The translations under genes and the position numbers were made by a program. This document shows, in pieces, positions 49,687 to 61,870 of a stretch of DNA of 64,000 bases. Origin of the DNA: Luidia sarsii (lineage: Eukaryota > Echinodermata > Asteroidea > Paxillosida > Luidiidae); NCBI GenBank assembly GCA_949987565.1, contig OX465113.1, positions 1,890,264 through 1,954,263 of the forward strand. The letters are read 5' to 3'. The notes beneath the pieces are model-generated. The model did no database searches. It was not told the DNA's origin and worked only from the letters and a program-made list of their open reading frames with translations. Position 1 is the stretch's first letter; each line of letters starts with the position of its first letter.

Positions 49687-52600
49687 CTGCCGCTCTCAGG
49701 AAGAACGCCTGCGTAGTTCGACTCCGCTAACCGCAGTCATTTCGGCATTTTGGGGTCGCGATTTTTGGCGTGTGTGAACGCGAGCGAAAAAGCAAACAAA
49801 CCGCGATTTGAATCGCGATTTCGTGTCAGTGTGAACGACCATAAGTACAGCCTAGTTCTCGGAAGAACTTCTCGGAAGAAGTTCTGTGGAAGGCCAAATC
49901 CATTCACCGAGGGAAAGTTATATTCAGGGCTGCTCACGGACTTATTTTCGGCCCTGTTTAGTTACCGTGGCTGAGTGGAAAGTTCCTGGGAAGTCTTTCG
50001 GCATGTTAGTTTTACATCGAGGTCGCCGTAACTTAACAGGGAGGTTACCGTAGTCTACCCTGCGTTCCCACGGGACTTAATTTTGTCATTCTTGCGCACA
50101 GCCGCGGTAGTTTAACAACATCAAGTCCTGTGGAAACACGGCTAAGAAGTGATGGTTATGCTTACTACTGATTTGATGGGTTGCGTGTGACAAAGCTATT
50201 AACACACTGTTGATTTTTTTTTTTTTTAGCCCAAAGTCTGATTTGACAAGTTGGATTCTGTCAAGGATAAAAAATAACCCGTTGAGTCTCAGAGCACGTT
50301 GAAACTTTATCTAGGCCTATTGATTTAGCCGGGAGAGTGAGACGAGTCGCTTACCGTACTCCCACACGATTGACTAATACGATGCCTGACCACATCCACG
50401 CCTAATGACGTTCGAAACACAGCGGCGTCGCTCAGTGTTACAAACCCGGGCGACACGGGATCAAGAATGGAACACACGAACGCTCCCCACTTTCGGGAAT
50501 TGCGCCCATATTTGCAATCCACTCCCGGGTAATTTGGGCCCTGCTCGCTCGCTGACGATAAACGTGTCAGTGGGGCCGTCATTGTGTGCGGTCGGGATTA
50601 CATAAGCCGGATGAATTCACAAGGTAAAACGTCGAGCGCTATTTGCAAACACATCGGCGCATTATTATCGCAGCAACTGGGAGGGCTGCGGTAACTGGGA
50701 AGGCAGGAATCACAACTGTTTGGCTCATCTTTAGCTTTAAGTAGGAGGCGAGAGACAAGGCTCCCCACTCAAGTCAGCAAACAGGGAATGGTCGTAAAAT
50801 TGAGAGAGCCTCCTAAACCAAGGTTTGTCATAAATATTATAAACCGCATTCCACCACGTCCTGAATTAGGCCTGCCATATACGAGCGTACTCACTGTGGT
50901 TCATGACACGCGAATCAGTACAGTATTCATGTCCCTTTGATTCTGTATACTTCATGTGTACGTGATCCAAGCGGTACATTCAAGTTCCTGGTTATAAATT
51001 AATATTTCTAAATGCCCGTTTGACATTCTGTTTGCCACGGACAAGGGATTTATGGAAACATATAAGGGAACAGTCAGAGGGAAGTATATGAGCGGGTCGC
51101 CAAGGTTGCACGTCGCCGGGTCCGTTGGAATATCAATAACGCCAAACGATTTTCACGCGAAGAGCTGCGACCAAAAATACGACGGAGGGAGTTTTCAAGT
51201 CGTGCTTCCCACGCACAGCTAGCAGTGCAGATGATATATTTTTTTTTAGGTTGGCCCGCGCCCGGCCGCGAAGGAGCACACGTGTTTTCTGGTGCTTCTA
51301 GAAAAAACATCCCTTAGGATAATTCAGTGTTTTTCAGCGCTGAAGGTAAGGGGCTAACCACGAACCGAACTCAGTCTTACGATGTCGGGGGAAGGGGGAG
51401 AGGGGAGAGACCAGATGAAAACCTGCCGTGCCTGCCTCAGTGCTCTGCCTGAAAATGTGTAGAGGCCCTTGCAGGTATATAGTGTTTGTGCGAACCGTTC
51501 GTACAAAGAATGCAGCAGCAATAGTTGGGACTAGCAATTGTCCGGCCTTCCCGTCCACTGGCGATCTTCTATCCATCCTTTGTTGATGGAGAGGTGTTTT
51601 TTCTAAGGCCTCGCTCTCAGCGCACTTTCACATATCAAGCAGCGAGTCCCCTGCACGGGCGTCAATTTGGGAGAGTGCACATAAATATCGGACGGCAGAT
51701 TTTGGGAGAGGACCGAGAAACCAAAACACACACCCAACCCCCCTATACATCAAAAGCACCGGCAAAGGGTTCTTCAGACGCGATGCTTGAACACGAAAGA
51801 AAAAAAAAACATTTTGCGAACCGCATGCACGCGTGTATCCATTACTACATTTTAGCGTTCGCTTCCTGCTCTTAAAAACCGATACACTGAAGTGTTTGCC
51901 GTGTTGCAAAAGCAGGAGTGTATAATTATAGACTGCCATTCGCCTGTGTTACAGACTGGTGCCTGAACTGGCATCATCACTTTACACATGGAACGCAGCG
52001 GAGATGAAAAAAAGACAGACCTTGCCTCCTGTTATGCACAGTGAGCTTCAGAAGGGAACCTGATTATTGAGCGCGCGGGCATGAAAGTTAAACTTGACAT
52101 TGTGACGTCACGCTAAGTGGATTTGCCACAGAGCATGACGTCACGTGGCAACCCCAACATTAGAAAGCGCATGGTGCCTGCATATAAGCGCTCGTTATAA
52201 TCACTGAAATAAGACAACATTCACAATGCATGATTTCATATTCGATATGCGAATCACGCTCACTCTTCAATGTCGAATAACATGAAATGGAAATATCAGA
52301 TTGATTTGACTAATTTAATGGAAAAGGGTATCTGTGGGGAAAATCGTTTTTTATTCTACAAAATGTGAACAAATGAATCGCATTTTTTTCCCTGAAATTT
52401 GTTTACGAAGACTACCCATTTAACGACAAGCAAAAAATAAAAAACCGCTCGCTAATGATGACAGGAAGCTATGTTTCCTGCCCCTGTGCCGTTGGTATAC
52501 GACGATTTCAAGGTCGCGTGTAATTGGAATATTACAATTACCTCGCTGGTGTAGGCCTACTATGTAAAAACAAAAAGGTGGGGATAACACAAATAGTCAT

Positions 52601-52706
52601 TGATGAAATCATTCACTGATACAATCGGATTGTTTCTGTGGATAATTTCATCGCCTGTTCAGAATCAGACTCCCACGGTCGGGGGATGCAATGTGCTGAG
52701 GCTTAC
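49687..52706. other. Intron A-B, last part, no gene supported
   Basis: A minus-strand open stretch at 50582-50345 ends at a fair donor but has the wrong phase for the split gene and no coding bias. TGACGTCA occurs twice (52103, 52136). Nothing else recognised. Confidence 0.45.
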
Positions 52707-52812
52707 CGTGACACTGTGGAAGGTAGTTCTTCTCATCGGGATTAATGAGAGGCCAGCAGTGGAACGGTGAGTTATCCAATTCGTGCCAAGCCAGCACACG
52801 GCTACAGGACAC
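52707..52812 (-). CDS. Internal exon A of an unrecognised split gene (putative ectodomain)
   Basis: This is a 106-bp internal exon. On the minus strand it follows a pyrimidine-rich acceptor ending in cctccctgacag and ends at a consensus donor, CACG|gtaagc. It begins in phase 0 and gives 35 codons plus one base (phase 1). The peptide starts VSCSRVLAWHELDN and ends NYLPQCH, with three cysteines. An in-frame stop (TGA) lies just upstream in the intron, so the acceptor sets the left border. The leftover G joins the first two bases of exon B to make a glycine codon, which supports direct splicing across the roughly 18.1-kb intron. I do not recognise the family. The cysteines here and the glycosylation sequons in later exons suggest an extracellular location; that part is inference. 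Confidence 0.72.
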
Positions 52813-53408
52813 CTGTCAGGGAGGGAGGAGGGTATACATGCAAGTGAAATTAAAAAACCGTCATGGCACATGTGAAGTCAAATAATTCAAAGGCACACAA
52901 CAGGTGCCGGCAGAATGGAATGAGAGGCAGGGATGTCGTGCCCTTGGCCTTTTTGTGGTTACACCAAGGTAATATTCCACGCCAAGGCGGATCGATTCTA
53001 TCGTAGTCAATTTTCGACTAAACACAAGCCGGGTCGATTCCTGGCTGCATGGGCCTGACCTGAATTAATCAAACGAATCATAACAGCCACATGGGGGGCG
53101 CAATCGCACAGAGCAGATTGCGATATTATAAACAATTTTTTTTTTATAAAATTACTATGCGAAACAAAATCCAACAGAAATGAGTAACAGCTAAGGTGAT
53201 GGCTCCATACATTGATTGGGGGTGAGAGAGCGACCCATGATATTCATGACATTCTGCCATAAATCATAGACATGCAGCGCATTTCAATACAATTCATCTA
53301 CGAAAACAACTGAATCTGGAATTAATGGGGCATGTATGACAAATATCTGACCAAAACAGATCCATTCTCATTCATATTTCAACTTGACCTTTAAAAACAA
53401 AATACAGG

Positions 53409-53483
53409 TAGCACGGCCGGGATTCGAACCCCCACCCCTGTTCCTGATTTTGGTGCAGGCGCCTGACCTACAATTGCACATCA
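53409..53483 (-). mobile_element. tRNA-derived SINE-like fragment
   Basis: On the minus strand a perfect RNA polymerase III B box, GGTTCGAATCC (53430-53420), is followed by cggccgtgctacc. About 45 bases upstream is an A-box-like TAGGTCAGGCG with one mismatch. The 5' acceptor strand is not present and no anticodon arm can be folded, so this is a fragment of a tRNA-derived element rather than a tRNA gene. Confidence 0.45.
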
Positions 53484-56400
53484 ACTAATCAAGTAGTCCA
53501 AACCCTCATTATTTTCGCCGACATAAAATCATAGTAGGGCCTAAACCCGGCCTATATCTATGACAACGCCTTGTTTTTATGGCCTCTTGTGAGTCGCAGT
53601 GTACAGTTATCCATGAACAGTCATGGGCATGGTAAAATAAACCTTGTTAGGAATTTCAACTGGCACAAAAAAATTCTATTTGCAAATTCTATTTTAATCC
53701 AGGAGTCTACAGGCCTATACCGAAAAAAGATGCCTAAACGTCGTGTTCGTTCAAACGTGCTTGGGGGCGGCACGTGACGATTTTACGTTATCATTGAATC
53801 CGGGAGATTCAAAGATGTTTTGTGAACGGGCAATTTCTTCCCCAAAGGAGCAGACACGCTCCTGCATTTACTCCGAGAAAACAACAAGCCGACCATTGAG
53901 GAACTTAGATGGGAGCATTCAGTATGACCCTTTGTCTTTAACATAACCCGATCCCCCCGACTGAACCCACACGCTGGGCATAAATGGCTTGAGCACAGCG
54001 GGTGTATCTCATGTTTCGTCCTTATGAAGGCAAGATGCCTTACATAGAGGGAGTTGACTCACCAAAATAAGTTGAGAAAGGAGAAACCTGCCCCTTTGCA
54101 GCGTAACCATGACCCTAGCTGGCTCCGTGCATGCATACGGCACAGGTGTATCCAAAAGATACCACAAACAAGTGTAAACAACCGAGTCCAAGTAGTTATC
54201 GTCTCCAAGTGCTAAAAGGCAGAAAACAAACTTGCAAGATTACGATCTCTCCGAAGCAAAGCAGTGTGGTCACAGAAACGACCAGGGGTACTGGTTCGAC
54301 GGCCTGCACTATCGAGGATAAAAACGGTATTTACTCCGTGTAGACACAGATGTTGGAAGTCGTGATGGCAAACTGAATATTCCCAGTCTGTATCGGAATT
54401 CGTAGATATCTTTATAGAGCAAGCTGACTTTTGTCGATGCAACGCCGTGGACACTTGGTGGTTCAGTGTTCACAATTCATCTGTGAAGCCCAGTACCGTC
54501 AGCTACATTTCACCACCAGCTCCGTCCTTACATTGTTGTAGTAGCAATTTTCATCGCCGGCTGACAGGCAATCACGTTGATGACGGCGCATGGGGCTTGT
54601 CTATTCGCTCATTGCGTCGTGTGTCCGCCGCAGTTAGTCGCCCGAAAACACCAGCCAATGGAGCGACAGTTGCCGAGCTGGGGGCTGACTTCGCTCGCTC
54701 TACCCCTTGTCCGTCGACAACCAGACGTTGTTGCTTCGACCGTGGCTGCGCGTGTGAATGACACAGCACCGTGTGTATACGGCACGTTGGCACGATGAAG
54801 AGGAGGAGCCTCCGTGAATGAGTTGTGCGAGCAGTGGGGTTGGTGATTCTCAGTGGTTGCAGGTACCAGGCGCGGCCCTTATTGAGTTCCCCCCGTGTTG
54901 ACCTTCACTTGATGGGCCTCGAGTCGCCTTGGTTAGGTGCACCACGTACACAACCTGGCCGTATCGAATGATCGCTGATCCCACGGTTTACTTGCCGCGT
55001 AATGAAAGGGAACAACGGCGAGGTGACTGGCGCATTTGTGACGGGGGAGTGAGGAAGGGAGGAGGAGGAGGAGGAGGAGGAGGAGGAGGAGGAGGAGGAG
55101 AAGGGGCGACATGGAAAAAATATCAACTTACAGCTGGCGAGATGAATAATTCATGGCGGCTACCTATTTGCCCATGGTGGATTCGCCAAGGGGTTGGTAC
55201 TTAGTGTAGTAGATGTGACTTTACACTCACTGCTTCCCTTGAGAGACGAAGGGGATTCTGAAAGATGGGGAACGTAAAACCTTACCAATACACGATTTGA
55301 ATAATTGAAAAACTGCAACGCTATACCCTTCTCTCTCATTTTTTAATGTGCGCTACTTTTTCGAAATCATTCATTCATTTCTTTGTTCTCTGGTGCCCGG
55401 TTTTTTTTTTCTTCCGAGGTGACATTTTGATGGATCTTCGCCTGAGCACACCGGGCGACGGATGCGGGTCCGCGAGGAATATTTACACATACAGAAGTTC
55501 TGTTTTACGAGTTGACAACAACACAAAGTATGAGTGTTTGGGGACGGGCGACTTCTACTTGCTGGGGAGACTTAATGAACACTTTGTTCAGCCCCCGGCT
55601 CCCGCTGTTTGCATTTCCAAATCATAAATTGATTTCGATGATGCGGCAGTGATTCCTTTTTAAAGGCGCCCATGCCACCGCTGAGAAGCGATCCTGTTTA
55701 TTAACGGAATGTTTGCGTTACCGCTGGGTACGCAAATACTGCAGGGCCTGGCTCACAATTTTAATGAATTTTTTTTTTCACTGTCTCGTGCCGTTTCCGT
55801 CTCCAGGTGAGACTGTGATTGTTGATATGAGGCAACCGTGCTTTCTTGAGATGGCGAGGGGAGGGGGGTGTTAGGGATGAGGCGAGGAGATGTCCCCGGG
55901 GAGGGTAGGTAGGACTGCATCCACACCTTAAAGCGATGGCAATGTGTCCAGCTGATGCTGTGAGTCACGGGTTCTGTTTACGGGAGACGGGCACATCTTG
56001 CTCCGGGTATAAAAGAGAGTGCCGACAGCGCCCTCTCTCGGCTGGATGTGCTCTGGGGATCCCTCGCCCAATGAAATTGCTGGCCAACTTAAGTGATCGA
56101 GTTCAAGGGAGGTGCTACTGAAAAAAAAATGGGCAACACTGCCTTTCCCGCTATTTGGAGGAATAAACCAGCTTCAGCCTTGCTTGATTGTGGTAGTTTA
56201 AAACTTGGATAAATTTTGGCTACATCGCATTTCAAGTTGAGATTTAAATGGATTCATTCTACTAATAATATACAAGTATAACATGCATGCAACGACAGTT
56301 TCATGCAGTAAAGATATTCGAACACTCCTTTAAATGCCCCCATTAGTGAAAAAAACCGCTTAAAGCCCGATAAGAGCTCTTCATTTAAAATCCTCAGTGT

Positions 56401-57047
56401 AATTTCCTCGAATGCAATGCACGCAAAATTACGGGCGATATTCTCCCCCTCGTTGATGTATGAAAAATGACACACTAGCCGTGAGAGTGTGAAGTGCCTG
56501 TTGAGAATTGGGCTTTTTTTGAGGGGGGGGGGGTGAGTTCTAGCATATATGGGCCATGCAGGCATGTATAGGGACCAGAGCCCTTGCTCAGACCGTATAG
56601 ACTTCATTAAGGTTTCGGGCTCATAAAGAAGCCGTCCCATCAAGTTCCCCTATTAACCCCTCACACTTTTATTGCCTTTGAGAAGAGTCTTGGGAGATTC
56701 TAGGCTGGGACCATTAGCCGCTGTTTTGCATTTAAATTGGAGGGTGTGTCTGCCTGTCACCAATCTGCAGGCTGTCCTGCCTCCTTAAGCTGATGAAGCA
56801 GTTTTACTGCCGCGGTTGAAGCAGTTTTACTGCCGCGTTTGAAGTAGTTTTATTTACAGCTCCATTTTCGGTTTACTGCGGGTCACTGGCGGATTTTGTT
56901 GAACATGCTCAGTGCGTAATGCATTTACGTATCTGATTTTAAGGAGATTTATTTTCAAATTTCATCAATTTTTGTTCATGATATTCAAACGCATCAACAC
57001 CGAAACTAATCAATCAAGTAAAGGGCTAGTTAGTTTGGATATCAAAG
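53484..57047. other. Upstream of exon A, no gene supported
   Basis: A CpG-dense patch at about 54540-54830 could be regulatory. A (GGA)n run occupies 55059-55100. A 23-bp unit (gaagcagttttactgccgcg plus 3) is repeated 2-3 times at 56797-56855. No exon is convincing. Confidence 0.4.
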
Positions 57048-57140
57048 GGCCGGATAGCTCAGGTGGTAAGAGCTCCAGGTGCCTTAGTCAAACTAGATGC
57101 CCAGGTTCAAATCCTGGTCTTTGCCATTCTTTATCCGGCC
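57048..57140 (+). pseudogene. tRNA-like sequence (Lys-like 5' half) or SINE head
   Basis: GGCCGGA (57048-57054), TA, D stem GCTC/GAGC (57057-57060 and 57070-57073), A box TAGCTCAGGTGG, and a perfect T arm CCAGG-TTCAAAT-CCTGG (57101-57117) that includes B box GGTTCAAATCC. The anticodon region (57074-57100) is 27 bases and has no 5-bp stem with a 7-base loop. The T arm is followed by tctttgccattcttta, and only then by TCCGGCC (57134-57140), the exact complement of the first seven bases. Best read as a rearranged tRNA pseudogene or tRNA-derived SINE. Confidence 0.55.
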
Positions 57141-57298
57141 TTTCCAACCATTTTCGGGATGTAAATGTCAAATATAAAACGTGATTAATACAATTAAGTC
57201 AGGTTAATTATTCACTTGGCAACGGCATTCTTCCCGCAAACGCTATTCTGCTGGTTCCTATAATTATTAGTCTGATTGACAAATTGTCATTACATCAT

Positions 57299-57374
57299 GT
57301 TTATGCATATTCATGTTTACTCTATACTGACGTTGGCCAATCAGAGTAAATAGTGTTCATGTATATGCATAAAC
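57299..57374. repeat. Short inverted repeat
   Basis: gtttatgcatat (57299-57310) is exactly inverted at 57363-57374. Shorter matches continue inward (catg, tttactct). The loop contains ggccaatcag. It may be a small MITE remnant. Confidence 0.55.
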
Positions 57375-57807
57375 ATCACCAGGGAATATATCACCAGTGT
57401 ATATACACTGCCTAAAAGGCAACTGAAAGAGGCAGTTATACATAAATCAAGAACTAAAACAATCATAAATCATAAAACAAATGTAAAAAGAAACCTAATT
57501 TTCAAACGAGATGAGGCATGGCGTGAACTTGATTTCATCGTAATGCAGTTTACTTGCAAGGCTACAAATTGTCCCCACAATGGAAATTCACTCTAGGTCT
57601 AATGGACATTTTTCCTGTCAACATACAGCACACGTCAATGGGAAAATTGGTCCCATTCTCCTGACCCGTGTTACCGTGGTAACTGTTACCGTGGTGCTCA
57701 GGACTATACTCATTCCGCAGCTGCGTTCCTTGTCACGTCGCACGTGAGAAACTGACACGATCAGCAGGCAGGCTGAGGTTACCAAATACATGTATACAAT
57801 CATTCAC

Positions 57808-57882
57808 GGCGCCCACTTCGACGATGAGCACCGTGCCCAATTTGGTAAAGCCTTCAGGCAAGAATGTCCTTATTTTGTCCAC
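57808..57882 (-). CDS. Candidate upstream exon of the same gene (weak)
   Basis: A minus-strand segment of 25 codons in phase 0-0, following acceptor acatttacaag and ending at a weak donor, GGCGCC|gtgaat. An alternative donor (gtaacc) would extend the exon to 57783 and change its phase. The peptide contains FLPEGFTKLGTVLIVEVGA. That resembles the pattern around VALVPDGVTSIIAHIRIGN in exon D: a hydrophobic strand, then P-[DE]-G-x-T, then a second strand. If real, the gene may hold a repeated beta-sandwich domain. Its phase-0 end is compatible with exon A. The poor donor and short length keep confidence low. Confidence 0.33.
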
Positions 57883-59411
57883 CTTGTAAATGTCCGGTGG
57901 AAATCATTCAAATCCATCCCTTAAAGGCCTATACAGCATTGGTAAAGGTCAAAAGATTGCCACAGTTCGTTCGTTAAACCATTAAGGTTTTAGCTCAAAT
58001 GATTTCTGAGAAAGTAGAAAAATGCAAAAAAAACGTCACGGTTTACGCACCAGCTTGTAGTGTAGGAAATATCTTATTACTCGCGAATAATAAAACTATT
58101 TGTAGATGTTTGAGTGAAGATTTCTCGAAAAGTACAGCATACCAGACCGCAAGATTTCATATCAGTAGATACACATTGTGTTCATTTTTCGATTGTAACA
58201 GTGATTTGAAATGAATGGCTTAGATTCGTGCTTTTATGGTTAGCACGGAGCTATTTTAATTAATTTACTGTATTCTGTAATCTTTATTTTATATATTAAT
58301 TATGTACAATTTACTATATTCTGTATTATGTTGTACTGCTATGTATTATGTAGTCTTTTCAGCGTTTTTCCCCCCTGATTCAGCACAAAGGTGAAATTGA
58401 CGTAGGCCTATAATACATCTTGCCTTCATGAGTTATTCATGACGACTAATGTGTTTCTAGGTTGGCAGAGCCAGCCGTATCCAGAAAGACAGCTTTGATG
58501 ACGTGCCGAGCTGTGCAACATGGACTGACTTCACGGCCAGCGTAATCAGGTCCATTAGTGTACGTGGCAATAGAGGACTCCATTGCCGAACATCAACATC
58601 GCAACGGTTGCATATTTTATGAAGCCTTGCTATAAGGGGAAACGTGGACTGCGGGCGCCATTCGGCAATTTCTGAAAGAGGAGACTTCAGCCTGCAGGAC
58701 TAATTACACGTGTGAGACCACCACCTCGGCACGAGGTCGTGTTGTTTGTGTTTTTAGTCAACACTGCGCTCTTCATTCAGTACTAGCATATACTGTGACG
58801 CACGAATCCATCGTGAATAGAAAGCTGCGGATGATATCTGTTGCCAAGCGAACTTTGCCGTGTAAATAACCATTTGCATGGATGCCTATGTCCCTTCAGT
58901 GATGACCTCCCCCGGTTCATTTTGCCATAATTATGGCGGAGAATATTTTTACAGTGACGAATCCCTCAGGGGGAAAAAAGCCTAGACGTTAACTGAACCG
59001 ATTGATGGGTAATTGGAAACAATCAAAAGAGCCTCCGCGGTTATTATTGCCAACAGTGCTTCGACAAAAGACACGTATCAATCGCACAAAAGGAAGGGAC
59101 GACAAAGCTGAAGACGTGGTGTACAACCCAATAGATAACCTTGACGGGCATCGTGGGGTAATAGAAATCGTTGAACCACGAAGAGGCTCGGTTATTACGG
59201 AATAAAAAAAAAAGGTTGATTACACACGCGTGCGGCACCCGTGTCTGAGTTGATGGTCGACCAAGGTCGCGTATATAGACCACCACGGAGCGTTATAATC
59301 ATCATCGCCACCCTTAGTGGCTGTCTTTTCTCCCAACGACTGAGATATAAAACGAGAAATATATGTCTGTTGTGAAACAGAGCATAGAGCTTTTCCGCTT
59401 CTGTTTTTAAC
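57883..59411. other. No gene seen
   Basis: AT-rich DNA (58255-58350 especially) with no exon, RNA gene or repeat that I can support, up to the left inverted-repeat arm. Confidence 0.5.
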
Positions 59412-60115
59412 AAGTCATAGAATAGCCCCATTCCTACTCCAAAACGCATGTACATATTTTGTGCACAAAGCCTAAGGGACTTGAGTGTGGCATCCAAAAA
59501 TTCATAATAATTATAAACAATGATCCTTTGGTTCCAAACTTTAGATTTGAAATGTCTAGCACGATAGCTAACTACATACCAAATTTTGAGATGATCGGCC
59601 AATGCCTTATCTGTGTTTTAAAATCACACGTTTTGATGACGTCATGATTGCGTAACGACATTTTGGCTCCGGAAGGTGTTTCTAAACCATGTCCCCCATA
59701 GATATCAAAGAAAAAATGGAAAAAATCTCGCTCCGTTGGCCAAATCTGCTCATTTCAGTGTGAAAATCTGAAAAGTTCATGACCTCATAGATATTCATGA
59801 GATGACGTCACGGTCAATTGATGGCAATTTTGGATACACCTTTTCCCAACTTAGATACAGCATGGATACAGTGCAAAGTTGAAACCAAACGAACTTGTAC
59901 TTTTGCTTTTAATGGATTTTGAAATTTGCCCCTTTAAAGCAATGTCACGTGACACGTGATGACGTCAAGATGATATCAAGGTGTTTAGGATCATTTTCAG
60001 CATGGGCTTTATGCATTTGCCACGTTTGAAAAAAATCCAAGTCTGTTCAATGACCAAAGTCGTGCTTACAAAACCCCTGTGCATTGTCTATGGGCTTTTG
60101 GGGAGAAGAAGAAGA
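59412..60115 (+). repeat. Left arm of a ~700-bp inverted repeat
   Basis: This arm starts aagtcatagaatagcccc and ends gcttttggggagaagaagaa. It is the inverted copy of 63037-63733 along its whole length, with scattered substitutions and few indels. Three TGACGTCA palindromes lie in it. A 62-codon ORF (59459-59647) is open in both arms, but the two peptides differ at 11 positions, so there is little sign of protein-level constraint. Confidence 0.88.
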
Positions 60116-60185
60116 ACTAGAGATTTATGTCGTTTTACAAACAGAACATAGGCCTAATGCTTTCCCGCATCTGAGGATGAGCTGG

Positions 60186-61870
60186 ATGACCACTCCACCC
60201 TTGAATATCTAGCAAAACCCGTTGACAAGAATAGAGGCGGACGGTGCTCTTGTAGAAACTTTTCTCGGTGGAGGATAGTTCAGCCAAGGGACAAGGGTTC
60301 CAACGTTAATTCACAAATACTTACGCAAAAGCAAGCGTAAGTAACTCGCCCCATATTCGCCGAATATCCAGCGAGACCCGTTGACTATTGTAGAATTAGT
60401 TTACTCTTGTCTTTGCGTATCTTTGGGCCGAACAGGTCTGAGAGGATGACCACCAAACCTTTGAATATCCAGCGAGACCCGTTGACTATTGTAGAATTAT
60501 TTTACTCTTGTCCTTGCGTATCTTTGGAACGAACAGGTCTGAGAGGATGACCACCAAACCTTTAAATATCCAGCGAGACCCGTTGACTATTGTAGAATTA
60601 TTTAACTCTTGTCCTTGCGTATCTTTGGGCCGAACAGGTCTGAGAGGATGACCACCAAACCTTTGAATATCCAGCGAGACCCGTTGACTATTGCAGAATT
60701 AGTTTACTTTTGTCCTTGCGTATCTTTGGACCGAACAGGTCTGAGCGGATGACCACCCAACCTTTGAATATCCAGCGAGACCCGTTGACTATTGTAGAAT
60801 TATTTTACTCTTGTCCTTGCGTATCTTTGGGCCGAACAGGTCTGAGAGGATGACCACCCAACCTTTGATTATCCAGCGAGACCCGTTGACTATTGCAGAA
60901 TTAGTTTACTCTTGTCTTTGTGTATCTTTGGACCGAACAGGTCTGAGAGGATGACCACCCAACCTTTGAATATCCAGCGAGACCCGTTGACTATTGTAGA
61001 ATTATTTTACTCTTGTCCTTGCGTATCTTTGGGCCGAACAGGTCTGAGAGGATGACCACCAAACCTTTGAATATCCAGCGAGACCCGTTGACTATTGTAG
61101 AATTATTTTACTCTTGTCCTTGCGTATCTTTGGGCCGAACAGGTCTGAGAGGATGACCACCAAACCTTTGAATATCCAGTGAGACCCGTTGACTATTGTA
61201 GAATTATTTTACTCTTGTCCTTGCGTATCTTTGGGCCGAACAGGTCTGAGAGGATGACCACCAAACCTTTGAATATCCAGCGAGACCCGTTGACTATTGT
61301 AGAATTATTTTACTCTTGTCCTTGCGTATCTTTGGGCCGAACAGGTCTGAGAGGATGACCACCAAACCTTTGAATATCCAGTGAGACCCGTTGACTATTG
61401 TAGAATTATTTTACTCTTGTCCTTGCGTATCTTTGGGCCGAACAGGTCTGAGAGGATGACCACCAAACCTTTGAATATCCAGTGAGACCCGTTGACTATT
61501 GTAGAATTATTTTACTCTTGTCCTTGCGTATCTTTGGGCCAAACAGGTCTGAGAGGATGACCACCAAACCTTTGAATATCCAGCGAGACCCGTTGACTAT
61601 TGTAGAATTAGTTTACTTTTTTCCTTGCGTATCTTTGGACCGAACAGGTGTGAGAGGATGACCACCCAACCTTTGAATATCCAGCGAAACCCGTTGGCTA
61701 TTGTAGAATTATTTTACTCTTGTCCTTGCGTATTTTTGGACCGAACAGGTCTGAGAGGATGACCACCCAACCTTTGAATATCCAGTGAGACCCGTTGACT
61801 ATATTGTAGAATTATTCTACTCTTGTCCTTGCGTATCTTTGGACCGAAAAGGTCTGAGAGGATGACCGTT
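60186..61870. repeat. 101-bp satellite array
   Basis: About 15 tandem copies of a 101-bp unit (landmarks: tccagcgagacccgttgac, tgtagaattattttactc, ttgtccttgcgtatcttt, ccgaacaggtctgagagg). The landmark tatCC recurs at 60368, 60470, 60570, 60671, 60772 and so on. The middle copies are nearly identical. The first partial copy (60186-60300) carries the longer edge form. Confidence 0.95.

Noticed and set aside
49855..49900. Heat-shock-element-like ttctcggaagaa duplicates
   Set aside because: Spacing between TTC and GAA is three bases, not two; it is a simple 16-bp duplication.
50345..50582. Minus-strand open stretch ending at a donor (AGTACG|gtaagc)
   Set aside because: Its phase (0-0) cannot fit between exons A and B, and the phase that would fit contains a stop; no codon bias.
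53015..53060. B-box-like gggtcgattcc
   Set aside because: One base short of the consensus and no A box or arms around it.
55136..55205. Minus-strand segment with donor CAGCT|gtaagt and phase 1-0
   Set aside because: Could link a longer 57.8-kb exon to exon A, but the acceptor is weak and the peptide shows no coding bias.
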